Both the position numbers and the translations under genes were made by a program. A model generated the notes under the pieces. The model worked only from the letters and a program-made list of their open reading frames with translations, had not been told where the DNA came from and made no database searches. A stretch of DNA of 64,000 nt from CAMAPP01 sp046153685 (GTDB lineage: Bacteria; Pseudomonadota; Alphaproteobacteria; CADEGL01), in contig JBJXGH010000191.1 of the NCBI GenBank assembly GCA_046153685.1, forward strand, positions 10,272-74,271, written 5' to 3'. How positions within the stretch are numbered: the stretch's first letter is position 1; the number at the start of each line of letters is the position of its first letter. Below are positions 8,752-18,241 of this stretch, in pieces.

Positions 8752-9957
8752 ATGGGCCGATCACGCTCGCGCATTCCGATCCACGGCCTGATGGCAAAAT
8801 TATCCGAGCTTGCCGATGAGGACGATGAAAATACGGACATGCGACTGGAAAAATTACTGAACTTGGCGCGCAATCGCTCGGCGGAGGGGCGTGCGGAGCT
8901 ATTGGATGCCGTCGGAAGCATCTATTCCGATAGCGGCACCGGCATCGGAGCGCGCGAGCAGAAATTAATCGAGGAGATCTTGCGCCGTCTCGTCGGCGAG
9001 GTGGAGCGGGACGTGCGCGCGGCCTTGGCCGAGCGATTGGCCGATCTCAAGTCCGCGCCGAAGGATCTGATTTGGCGCTTGGCCAATGACGACGCGCAGG
9101 TCGCGTTCCCGATCCTCATGCGCTCGGGCTTGCTCGGCGATTCCGAATTGATCGAGATCGTCCGTCACAAGACGAGCGGTCACCGCCTTGCCGTCGCCCA
9201 GCGCACGCCCGTGACCATGCCCGTATCGGCGGCGCTTGCCGAATCCGGCGAGACATCGGTGATCGCGGCTTTGCTCGCCAATGTCGAAGCGCATATCTCG
9301 CCCGAGACCTATGAACTGATCACCGACCTGGCGCGCGAGGCGGAAATCCTTCAGCAACCGCTCGTCGCGCGCAAAGATCTTCCGGGCGATTTGGCCCGCC
9401 GGATGTACTGGTGGGTATCGGCGGCCTTGCGCCAACAAATTCTGACGAATTTTGACATCGATCCGGACGAACTCGACGGCGCCGTGATCGGGGCGGTGAC
9501 GGCCCGCACGCCCATGGTCGTGGGCGGCGAACTCCTACCCAAAGCCGGATTGAACGCACAGGCCGAATCCCTGTTCCGATCCGGCGCGCCTGCGCCCGAG
9601 CTTCTGGTCCGGCTCATGCGCGCGGGCAAATTCGATCTGTTCGAGATCGTGCTCGCCCGCGCGCTCGATCTTAAGTTGTCGATGCTGCGGCGCGTATTGT
9701 ACGAACCGGGCGGTCAGGCCCTGGCGGTAGGCATGCGCGCCATCGGCATCACGAAACCCGATTTCGCCGCCATTTTCCTCTGGAGCCGCAACGCCCGGCC
9801 CGGCGACAAGAACGTGGCCGAGGACGAACTGGCCCGCGCCTTGCGCTTTTACGACCGCGTCAGCGCCAACGCGGCGCGCGGCGTGCTGCGCCGCTGGCAA
9901 CGCGATCCCAATTACCAAGAAGCAATCGACGCCATCGGGTACGAAGGCGCCGCCTGA
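8752..9957 (+). CDS. DUF2336 domain-containing protein
   Basis: A 401-residue, soluble, helix-rich protein with HEAT-like repeats. LVGEVERDVRAALAERLADL and the following ILMRSGLLGDSELIEIVR match the start of the DUF2336 family, which is largely restricted to alphaproteobacteria and has no settled function. There is no signal peptide or membrane helix. An AT-rich upstream region and a GAGGCGAGGAAC ribosome-binding region precede the ATG. The stop is 6 bp from the convergent pgk stop. Confidence 0.88.
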   Translation: MGRSRSRIPIHGLMAKLSELADEDDENTDMRLEKLLNLARNRSAEGRAELLDAVGSIYSDSGTGIGAREQKLIEEILRRLVGEVERDVRAALAERLADLKSAPKDLIWRLANDDAQVAFPILMRSGLLGDSELIEIVRHKTSGHRLAVAQRTPVTMPVSAALAESGETSVIAALLANVEAHISPETYELITDLAREAEILQQPLVARKDLPGDLARRMYWWVSAALRQQILTNFDIDPDELDGAVIGAVTARTPMVVGGELLPKAGLNAQAESLFRSGAPAPELLVRLMRAGKFDLFEIVLARALDLKLSMLRRVLYEPGGQALAVGMRAIGITKPDFAAIFLWSRNARPGDKNVAEDELARALRFYDRVSANAARGVLRRWQRDPNYQEAIDAIGYEGAA

Positions 9958-9963
9958 GCGTTC

Positions 9964-11157
9964 TCAGCGTGGCGCCAGCGCGGCGACGCCGGGCAGGGTC
10001 TTGCCTTCGAGCCATTCGAGAAAGGCGCCACCCGCGGTCGAGACATAGCTGAAACGCTTGACCACGCCGGCATGGCCGAGCGCCGCCACCGTGTCGCCAC
10101 CACCCGCGACCGTGAGTAGGCCGCCGCGATCGGTGAGTTCCGCGGCGCGGCGCGCAAGCGCGTTGGTGCCTGCATCGAACGGCGGCGTCTCGAACGCGCC
10201 GACCGGACCGTTCCACACCAAGGTCCGGCAATTTTCGAGTTCCTTGCCGAGCGCCGCGATCGAAGCGGGACCGATATCGAGGATGAGTTGATTCGGCGGC
10301 ACGGCACCAATCGGCACCGTGCGCGTCGCGACGCCTGCCGCAAGCGCGGGCGCGACAACCGCGTCCTCGGGCAGCAACAGCGCACAGCCCGCGCGCTTGG
10401 CCGCGTCCTCGATCTGGCGCGCAGTCTCGGCAAGATCGCGTTCGCACAGAGATTTTCCGACCTCGACTCCGCGCGCGTGCAAAAAGGTGTTCGCCATCCC
10501 GCCGCCGATGATGAGACGGTCGACCTTGGCGGCGAGATTGGCGAGCAGATCGAGTTTGGTCGAAATCTTGGCGCCGCCCACGATGGCGGCGAGCGGGCGG
10601 ACGGGCCGTGCCAGCGCCCGTCCGAGATGGTCGAGTTCCTCCTGCATCAGCCGTCCGGCCGCGTTGGGCAGCAAGCGCGCGAGCGTGTCCGTCGAGGCGT
10701 GCGCGCGGTGCGCCGCCGAGAATGCGTCGTTGACGTAGATCTCGCCCAGTCTGGCGAGCGCGGCGGCGAATTCGGGATCGTTCTTTTCCTCGCCTGCATG
10801 AAAGCGCAGGTTTTCGAGCACCGCCACGCCACCCTCGGGCAAATCGCGAATCGCCGCTTCGGCGGCCGCACCCACGCAATCCTCGACGAATACGATCTTG
10901 CATCCCAGCGCGCGCGCCAAGGCCGGGACCACCTGTTTCAGGGAATTTTCCGCGCCGCGGCTTTTGGGTCGGCCGAAATGCGAGATGACGGCGACGCGCG
11001 CGCCCTTGCTTGCGAGTTCCGCGATGGTCGGCGCAAGGCGTACAAGGCGCGAATCGTCCGTTACCCGGCCGTCCGACACCGGCACGTTTAGATCGGCGCG
11101 CAGGATGACGCGGCGACCTTTGACTTCTAGGTCATCGAGGGTACGAAACTGGGTCAT
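9964..11157 (-). CDS. pgk: Phosphoglycerate kinase
   Basis: A glycolytic/gluconeogenic enzyme: 1,3-bisphosphoglycerate + ADP to 3-phosphoglycerate + ATP. The 397-residue protein has the N-domain RADLNVP, SHFGRPK and LENLRFH motifs, the hinge, and the C-domain nucleotide site (GGAKISTKL, GGGMANTF, the WNGPVGAFE loop, GGGDTVAAL and STAGGAFLEWLEGK). The ATG at 11157 is where the family begins; the longer frame is spurious. It stands alone here, without gap or fba beside it. Two AATCCG palindromes and a long inverted repeat lie upstream. Confidence 0.97.
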   Translation of the reverse strand: MTQFRTLDDLEVKGRRVILRADLNVPVSDGRVTDDSRLVRLAPTIAELASKGARVAVISHFGRPKSRGAENSLKQVVPALARALGCKIVFVEDCVGAAAEAAIRDLPEGGVAVLENLRFHAGEEKNDPEFAAALARLGEIYVNDAFSAAHRAHASTDTLARLLPNAAGRLMQEELDHLGRALARPVRPLAAIVGGAKISTKLDLLANLAAKVDRLIIGGGMANTFLHARGVEVGKSLCERDLAETARQIEDAAKRAGCALLLPEDAVVAPALAAGVATRTVPIGAVPPNQLILDIGPASIAALGKELENCRTLVWNGPVGAFETPPFDAGTNALARRAAELTDRGGLLTVAGGGDTVAALGHAGVVKRFSYVSTAGGAFLEWLEGKTLPGVAALAPR

Positions 11158-11164
11158 GGTTTTC

Positions 11165-11224
11165 AATCCGGCGGATTTGGAACTGGATGCGACCGAAGCA
11201 CGACGGGCCCGGATTTTCAATCCG
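11165..11224. promoter_or_regulatory. Paired AATCCG/CGGATT palindromes upstream of pgk
   Basis: AATCCG-G-CGGATT (11165-11177) and CGGATT-TTC-AATCCG (11210-11224) use the same half-site in opposite arrangements, about 46 bp centre to centre. The first lies 8-20 bp before the pgk ATG, so it overlaps the expected ribosome-binding site. They may be operator sites or an RNA hairpin controlling pgk. This is inference from symmetry only. Confidence 0.4.
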
Positions 11225-11258
11225 CCCGTCATCGCTTCGTCCGGACCTGGCGATAGTG

Positions 11259-11325
11259 GGCGATGGGGCGTTGCGGTGAGCGCCGAATCGCACTGTAATG
11301 CCGCCCGCCGCAACGCCCCGTCGCC
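11259..11325. repeat. 18-bp inverted repeat with 31-bp spacer between pgk and fprA
   Basis: The left arm 11259-11276 (starting GGCGATGGGGCG) and right arm 11308-11325 (ending CCCCGTCGCC) are complementary at 17 of 18 positions, and the eighteenth forms a G-U pair in RNA. It could fold into a long stem in the fprA leader, whose GTG start lies 26 bp downstream. No T-run follows. It resembles a structured leader or a mobile palindromic element. Confidence 0.65.
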
Positions 11326-11351
11326 GGGGAAGGGCGGCTGGGGGGTCACGC

Positions 11352-12656
11352 GTGAGCATTTCCGTCGCCATCGTAGGTTCGGGCCCAAGCGGATTTTACA
11401 CGGCCGCCGCCTTGCTCGAATCGGGCGCGGACTGCGCCATCGACATCATCGAGCGTTTGCCCACGCCTTACGGCCTTATCCGTGGCGGCGTGGCGCCTGA
11501 CCACCAGACCACCAAGCGCGTCATGCGCGCCTATGAACGCACGGCGCTCCATCCCAATGTCCGCTATTACGGCAATGTCGAGCTGGGCAAGGACATCGCG
11601 CTCGGCGAGTTGCGCGCCCTGTACGACGCGGTCGTGTTGTCGGTCGGCGCGCCCTTCGACCGGCCGCTCGGCATCCCGGGCGAGGACAAGCGCGGCGTCA
11701 TTGGCTCCGCGGCCTTCGTCGGCTGGTACAATGGCCACCCCGATTTCCGCGATCTCGACCCGGATCTCGACACCAAGGCCGCGGTCGTGATCGGCAACGG
11801 CAATGTCGCCATCGATATCGCGCGCGTGCTGGTGAAGACCAAGGCGGAAATGGCCGCGACCGATTTGCCCGGTTACGCCGAGACGGCGATTCGTGCCTCG
11901 GCCATTCGGGACGTTTACATGGTGGGACGGCGCGGTCCCATCGAAGCGAAATTCACCAATGTCGAGTTGCGCGAAATGGGTGAGCTCGAGGATTGCCACC
12001 CCGTCGTCGAGGCCGCCCAGTTGCCCGATACCGTCACCGGCGAAATGTCCGACCGCGACCGCCGTCTGCGCGAGAAAAACATGGCGTCCTTGCGCGAATT
12101 CGCGGCGCAGTCGCCGGCGGGAAAATCCAAGCGCGTGCACTTCACCTTCTTCGCCAAGCCTGTCGAGATCCTGGGCGGCGAGCGCGTCGAGGGCATAAGG
12201 CTCGAACACACCACGGTCGTGGACGGGCGCGCGGTGGACACTGGCGAATTTTTCGAGATCGCCTGCGGCTTGGTACTGCCGGCCATCGGCTATCAGGGCT
12301 CGGCGCTCGAAGGCGCGCCATTCGACAAGCGTGCCGGCATCATCCCCAATACCCAAGGCCGGGTCGAGCCTGGGCTTTATGTCGCGGGCTGGATCAAGCG
12401 CGGCCCAACCGGCGTCATCGGCACCAATAAGCCCGATGGCGACGAAGCCGCCGCGGCGATCCTCGCGGACGCGGGCACGGGCGGTAAACCCGGGAGGATC
12501 GCGCTCGATGCGCATCTCGCGTCACGCAGCGCCGCGCCCGTGAGTTTCGCCGATTGGAAGAAAATCGAGGCGGCGGAAATCGCCGCAGCCGCCCCGGGCG
12601 CACCGCGCGAGAAGTTCTGCCGCGTCCGCGACATGCTCGCGGTCCTGGATCGCTGA
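11352..12656 (+). CDS. fprA: Ferredoxin-NADP+ reductase, adrenodoxin-reductase (FprA) type
   Basis: A 434-residue FAD/NADP flavoprotein of the adrenodoxin reductase family. The FAD dinucleotide fold VAIVGSGPSGFYTA is at the N-terminus, followed by YGLIRGGVAPDH, the NADP fold VIGNGNVAIDIARVL, the VGRRGP turn, and near the C-terminus the family motif WIKRGPTGVIGTNK. A GTG start at 11352 places the FAD motif at residue 5, as in homologues; the ATG at 11298 would add an Arg-rich leader. It faces the KorAB genes in the same direction, 178 bp upstream, and could shuttle electrons between NADP(H) and the ferredoxin used by KorAB. Confidence 0.9.
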   Translation: MSISVAIVGSGPSGFYTAAALLESGADCAIDIIERLPTPYGLIRGGVAPDHQTTKRVMRAYERTALHPNVRYYGNVELGKDIALGELRALYDAVVLSVGAPFDRPLGIPGEDKRGVIGSAAFVGWYNGHPDFRDLDPDLDTKAAVVIGNGNVAIDIARVLVKTKAEMAATDLPGYAETAIRASAIRDVYMVGRRGPIEAKFTNVELREMGELEDCHPVVEAAQLPDTVTGEMSDRDRRLREKNMASLREFAAQSPAGKSKRVHFTFFAKPVEILGGERVEGIRLEHTTVVDGRAVDTGEFFEIACGLVLPAIGYQGSALEGAPFDKRAGIIPNTQGRVEPGLYVAGWIKRGPTGVIGTNKPDGDEAAAAILADAGTGGKPGRIALDAHLASRSAAPVSFADWKKIEAAEIAAAAPGAPREKFCRVRDMLAVLDR

Positions 12657-12687
12657 GCCAGGAATGACCGAAGCGGCAATCGCCTTA

Positions 12688-12706
12688 CCCATTACGGGGT
12701 TTTTTG
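12688..12706 (+). terminator. Weak hairpin with T-run after fprA
   Basis: ACCC (12688-12691), a 6-base loop and GGGT (12698-12701), followed by five more T residues, lie 32 bp after the fprA stop. The stem is only 4 bp, so this would be a weak intrinsic terminator at best. Confidence 0.3.
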
Positions 12707-12834
12707 AGGATGTACCAGTGGACCGGAGACGGCGATCCGCCTAACCTTTCAGGACATGCGCCGCCCCGCCCGCAAGGCTATGCTCGCGCGGCCATGGATC
12801 AAGAGATCATGACCCAGGAAACACGGAAATACCG

Positions 12835-14262
<1,428 letters not shown>

Positions 14263-14313
14263 AAGGACTACGACAGCGGCCATATCTCGTACGACGCAGC
14301 GAACCACCAGCGC

Positions 14314-14703
14314 ATGACCAATACGCGGTTTGGCAAGATTGACGGCATCGCGAACGATATCCCCGAGCAGGGCGTCGAAAGTGGCCCCGACTCGGGTCCG
14401 CTCGCGGTCGTCGGCTGGGGTTCGACCTACGGGCCGATCAGCCGGGCGGTCGCCGATTTGAACGCCCAGGGCCACGGGGTCGCGCATATCCATCTCCGCC
14501 ACATTTGGCCGATGCCGCGTAATCTCGGCGCCATGCTCAAGCGCTACGCTCGGATCGTCGTACCCGAAATGAACGCGGGCCAGCTCGTCAACGTGTTGCG
14601 CGCGACCTATCTGGTTCCCGCCGAGGGCCTGAACAAGGTCACCGGCAAGCCGTTCAAGATCGGCGAGATCGAAGACGCCCTTCGCGCCCGCCTGGAGAAG
14701 TGA
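14314..14703 (+). CDS. korA: C-terminal part of the KorA alpha subunit, separated by the amber codon
   Basis: This is in the same frame as the upstream korA piece. Codons 14263-14313 still encode family-like sequence (KDYDSGHISYD), showing that only the one codon is changed. An ATG at 14314 could start a separate 129-residue polypeptide covering the transketolase C-terminal-like domain (VVGWGSTYGPISRAV, HIWPMP, VPEMNAGQL). No Shine-Dalgarno site stands before that ATG. If the amber codon is real, a functional enzyme would need readthrough or assembly from two chains; otherwise korA is a pseudogene. Confidence 0.75.
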   Translation: MTNTRFGKIDGIANDIPEQGVESGPDSGPLAVVGWGSTYGPISRAVADLNAQGHGVAHIHLRHIWPMPRNLGAMLKRYARIVVPEMNAGQLVNVLRATYLVPAEGLNKVTGKPFKIGEIEDALRARLEK

Positions 14704-14704
14704 C

Positions 14705-15736
14705 ATGAACATCCAAACGCCCGTCGCGAAGCTAAAGCCCGAGGATTTCGAAACCGATCAGGAATTGCGCTGGTGCCCGGGTTGCGGCGACTACGCCATC
14801 ATCAAATCGGTGAAGAAGGCGCTGGCCGAAATCGGTACGCCGCGCGAGAAAACCGTGTTCGTCTCGGGCATCGGCTGCGCCGCGCGCTTCCCCTATTACA
14901 TTGCGAGTTACGGATTTCACACCATCCACGGCCGCTCGCCCGCCGTGGCGACAGGGGTGAAGCTCGCCAATCCCGAGCTCGATGTCTGGGTGGTGGGCGG
15001 CGACGGCGACATGCTCTCGATCGGCGGCAATCACCTGATGCACGCGCTACGGCGCAACATCGATTTGAACATTCTGCTGTTCAACAACGAGATCTACGGC
15101 CTGACAAAGGGCCAATATTCCCCGACCTCGCGCGTCGGCACGCGCTCGCCCTCGACCCCGCTGGGTTCGGTCGAGCAGCCCGTCTCTGCCGCCCTGTTCG
15201 CGCTTGGCGCGGGTGCCCGCTTCGTCGCGCGCGGCATCGATACCCAGCAGCGCGTGCTGCCCGAATTGCTCAAACGCGCCCACGCCCACAAGGGGGCGTC
15301 ATTCCTCGAGATCATCCAGAACTGCCTGGTTTACAATGACGACGCCTTTGCCCATTTCACCGCCAAGGACGTGGCCCAGGACAACCAGATCCTGGTTGCG
15401 CACGGCAAACCCCTGCTCTTTGGCAAGGACGGCAATAAGGGCCTGCGCTTGAGGCCCGGCGCGCTGGAGATCGAGGTCGTGACGGTCGGCGAAGGCGGTG
15501 TGCCGGAAAGCGAGATCCTCGTCCATGACGAAACCAACCGCACGCTCGCCAATTGGCTGGCGGCGATGGACGCGCCCAAATTCCCAGTCGCTATCGGCGT
15601 CATTTACTGCAATCCGGGCCCGTCCTACGAAGCGGCGATCGCGGCGCAAATGGCGGCCGCCAAGGCCAAGGCGCCAACGCCCGATCTCGCCGCCCTGCTG
15701 CGCCGAGGCCATACCTGGCGCGTCGGCGCCGGCTGA
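14705..15736 (+). CDS. korB: 2-oxoglutarate:ferredoxin oxidoreductase beta subunit
   Basis: The thiamine-diphosphate-binding subunit (343 residues) partnering KorA. WCPGCGDY (C24, C27), GIGCAARFPYY and the TPP/Mg motif GDGDMLSIGGNH (99-110) are intact, as are NNEIYGLTKGQ and SPTS, typical of 2-oxoglutarate-type enzymes. It starts 1 bp after the korA stop, so the pair is co-transcribed and probably coupled. The intact state of korB contrasts with the interrupted korA. A strong intrinsic terminator follows 48 bp downstream. Confidence 0.95.
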   Translation: MNIQTPVAKLKPEDFETDQELRWCPGCGDYAIIKSVKKALAEIGTPREKTVFVSGIGCAARFPYYIASYGFHTIHGRSPAVATGVKLANPELDVWVVGGDGDMLSIGGNHLMHALRRNIDLNILLFNNEIYGLTKGQYSPTSRVGTRSPSTPLGSVEQPVSAALFALGAGARFVARGIDTQQRVLPELLKRAHAHKGASFLEIIQNCLVYNDDAFAHFTAKDVAQDNQILVAHGKPLLFGKDGNKGLRLRPGALEIEVVTVGEGGVPESEILVHDETNRTLANWLAAMDAPKFPVAIGVIYCNPGPSYEAAIAAQMAAAKAKAPTPDLAALLRRGHTWRVGAG

Positions 15737-15783
15737 ACCGCGCGCCCGGCTGCCCCGAAGACGCCCTGTTCGATTCGGGAAAT

Positions 15784-15815
15784 CCGGGCGCCCAGAAGGG
15801 CGCCCGGTTCGTTTT
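15784..15815 (+). terminator. Strong intrinsic terminator after korB
   Basis: A perfect 10-bp GC stem, CCGGGCGCCC (15784-15793) and GGGCGCCCGG (15798-15807), closes the tetraloop AGAA and is followed by TTCGTTTT. It closes the korAB transcription unit ahead of the separate gene at 15908. Confidence 0.88.
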
Positions 15816-15907
15816 GGCCCCAAGGCATTGGATTTCTGCCTCCGGTCGGGGCTTTTCGCCACGCGCCCGCCCGCCTAGTCTCTTGCGCTGTTTCCAGGAG
15901 AACCGAC

Positions 15908-18226
15908 ATGAGCGAGACTTTTCCGACCCACGCCCAAGCCGTCGTGATCGGCGGCGGAATCGCCGGCTGCAACATGGCCTACCACCTGGCCAAGCTCGGC
16001 TGGCGGGACGTCGTCGTGGTCGAGAAGCAGAAGCTGTCATCCGGCACCACCTGGCATTCCGCGGGCAATGTGACGCGCCTGGTGAGCTCGCTCTCGACCA
16101 TGCGCCATTACAAATACGCGGGCGAATTGTATTCCTCGCTCGAGGCCGAAACCGGCCAGGCGACGGGGTGGCGGCGCTGCGGCCGGGTGATGATGGCGCG
16201 CACCCCCGAGCGCATCTCGGAACTGAAGCGCATGAAGTCGATGGGCAAATTGCTCGGCATCCCGGTCGAGGAAATCTCGCCCAAGGAAGTCGGGGAAAAA
16301 CTGCCGATCATGCGCACCGAAGATCTGGTCGGTGCGATCTGGAGTCCGAGCGATGGCCGGGTCAATCCGACCGATGCCCTGATGGCCCTGGTCAAGGGTG
16401 CGCGGGCGCGCGGCGTGCGCTTTGTCGAGGACACCGCCGTGACCGGTATCGCACGGCGCGACGGCCGGGTTACGGGCGTGGAAACCTCGAACGGCCCGAT
16501 CGCGACCGAAATCGTCGTCAACGCGGCCGGGCTGTGGAGCCGGCGCATCGCGACAGGCGCCGGGGTCGATGCGCCGCTCTATGCCGCGGAACACTTCTAC
16601 ATTCTGACCAAGCCCATGGGCATGCCCGCGGACATGCCGACCTTCCGCGATCCGGACGGTCTGATTTACGGCCGCGAGGACGTGGGCGGGCTTCTGGTCG
16701 GCGCCTTCGATATCGGCGCCAAGGCCCTGCCGGTCGAACGCATCCCCGAAAAGTTCGCCTTCAGCCTGTTGAATGAGGACTGGGATCAATTCGAGCCTTA
16801 CATGAAGACGGCGATCCACCGCATCCCCGCGCTCGAGACGGCCCAAATCCGGATGTTGCTGAATGGCCCGGAGAGCTTCACCCCGGACGGCGATCCGCTG
16901 GTCGGCGAGGCGCCGGGTCTCAAGGGCTTTTATTTGTTCTGCGGCTTCAATTCGGGCGGCGTCACCTATTCGCCGGGCACGAGCCGGGCCTTGGCCGAAC
17001 GCATCGTCGAGGGCAAGACCGATACCGATCTCGCCCATCTCGATCCGCGCCGCTTCGGCCCCTGTCATGCGACCGAAGGCTTTCTCAAGGCGCGCGTCAC
17101 CGAAATGCCGAGTTTCCATTTTTTCGTGCACGAGGCCGGACACGAATTCAAAACCGGCCGCGATCTGCGTCTGTCGCCGGTGCATACGGCTTTCGCCGCG
17201 CGCAAATCCCTGTTCGGCGCCAGCTTTGGCTGGGAACGACCGAAATATCTCGGCGAGAACGGCGCGACGATGACGGACGCGATCGCGGCGGAGTGCACGG
17301 CCGCGCGCGAGCGCGCGGCTCTGTTCGACCGCTCGAGTCTCGCCAAAATCCTGGTGCAGGGCGGCGACGCCGGCGCCTATCTCGATTCCCTGTCGCTGCG
17401 CCCGCTCGACATGGCGCCGGGTGAGGCGCGGCCGACCGCCTTCCTCAACGGCCGGGGCGGCGTCGAGGCCCTGCCCGTCGTGGTGCGTCTGACGGACGGC
17501 GATTTTCTGGTTCTCGCCGAAGCCGAGTCGGGCGATCACGTCATCGATTGGCTCAAGCGCAATGTTCCCGCCACGCGCCACGTGGCGGTGACGGATGTTT
17601 CGAACGCCTATGCCGCGCTCGGCCTGCGCGGCCCGGCGACGGACGGGATATTGGCGGGCGCGGGCGCAAGCGCGATCGAGGGCACGGCGCCGCTGGTCGA
17701 GCTTGGCTACGCGCGCGGCCGCGCGGTCTCGGGCGCGTTCGGCAATGATCGCCTGATCCTGGTCGAGAGCGAGTTCGCGGCCAATGTGTACGAGGCCATT
17801 CTCGAGGCAGGCGCCAAATCCGGCATGGCGCACGCCGGATGGTTCGCAAGCGAGGCCTTGCGCCTGTTCGACGGCCGGCCGGCCTGGGGCATCGACACGG
17901 GTGCCGCCACGGATGCGCGCGCGACGTTCGGCGCCGTGGCGGTAAAGGGGTCGCGCAATTTCATGGGACTGGGCGCCATGCGCACGGCCGGGGCCCCGCG
18001 CCTCGTGCGGCGCTGCCTCATCCTCAAGGGTAATCCGCGCCCGCAAGGCAGCGAGCCCATCCTGGGCGCGGGCAAATTGGTCGGGGCCACGACCTCCGGC
18101 GCACAGATCCCCTGGCTCGGCCGCACCATCGTCATGGGCCATGTCCCGGCAAAGGGCGCGGGCGCATCATCGGTCGAAATCGAAGCGCAGATCTATGCGG
18201 CCGAGATTCATGCGACCGGTCGGTAA
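15908..18226 (+). CDS. Dimethylglycine/sarcosine dehydrogenase-like FAD protein with GcvT-type C-terminus
   Basis: A 772-residue two-part enzyme. The N-terminal DAO/glycine-oxidase domain begins VVIGGGIAGCNMAYHL and has the covalent-flavin-type segment GTTWHSAGN. A FAO-M linker and a C-terminal aminomethyltransferase (GcvT) folate-binding region follow from about residue 400. Proteins of this build oxidatively demethylate N-methylated glycines and pass the one-carbon unit to tetrahydrofolate. Substrate choice among dimethylglycine, sarcosine or other N-methyl compounds cannot be fixed. An AGGAG site precedes the ATG. The molybdenum hydroxylase gene follows 15 bp downstream. Confidence 0.88.
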   Translation: MSETFPTHAQAVVIGGGIAGCNMAYHLAKLGWRDVVVVEKQKLSSGTTWHSAGNVTRLVSSLSTMRHYKYAGELYSSLEAETGQATGWRRCGRVMMARTPERISELKRMKSMGKLLGIPVEEISPKEVGEKLPIMRTEDLVGAIWSPSDGRVNPTDALMALVKGARARGVRFVEDTAVTGIARRDGRVTGVETSNGPIATEIVVNAAGLWSRRIATGAGVDAPLYAAEHFYILTKPMGMPADMPTFRDPDGLIYGREDVGGLLVGAFDIGAKALPVERIPEKFAFSLLNEDWDQFEPYMKTAIHRIPALETAQIRMLLNGPESFTPDGDPLVGEAPGLKGFYLFCGFNSGGVTYSPGTSRALAERIVEGKTDTDLAHLDPRRFGPCHATEGFLKARVTEMPSFHFFVHEAGHEFKTGRDLRLSPVHTAFAARKSLFGASFGWERPKYLGENGATMTDAIAAECTAARERAALFDRSSLAKILVQGGDAGAYLDSLSLRPLDMAPGEARPTAFLNGRGGVEALPVVVRLTDGDFLVLAEAESGDHVIDWLKRNVPATRHVAVTDVSNAYAALGLRGPATDGILAGAGASAIEGTAPLVELGYARGRAVSGAFGNDRLILVESEFAANVYEAILEAGAKSGMAHAGWFASEALRLFDGRPAWGIDTGAATDARATFGAVAVKGSRNFMGLGAMRTAGAPRLVRRCLILKGNPRPQGSEPILGAGKLVGATTSGAQIPWLGRTIVMGHVPAKGAGASSVEIEAQIYAAEIHATGR

Positions 18227-18241
18227 ATCCGGCCGCCTTGC

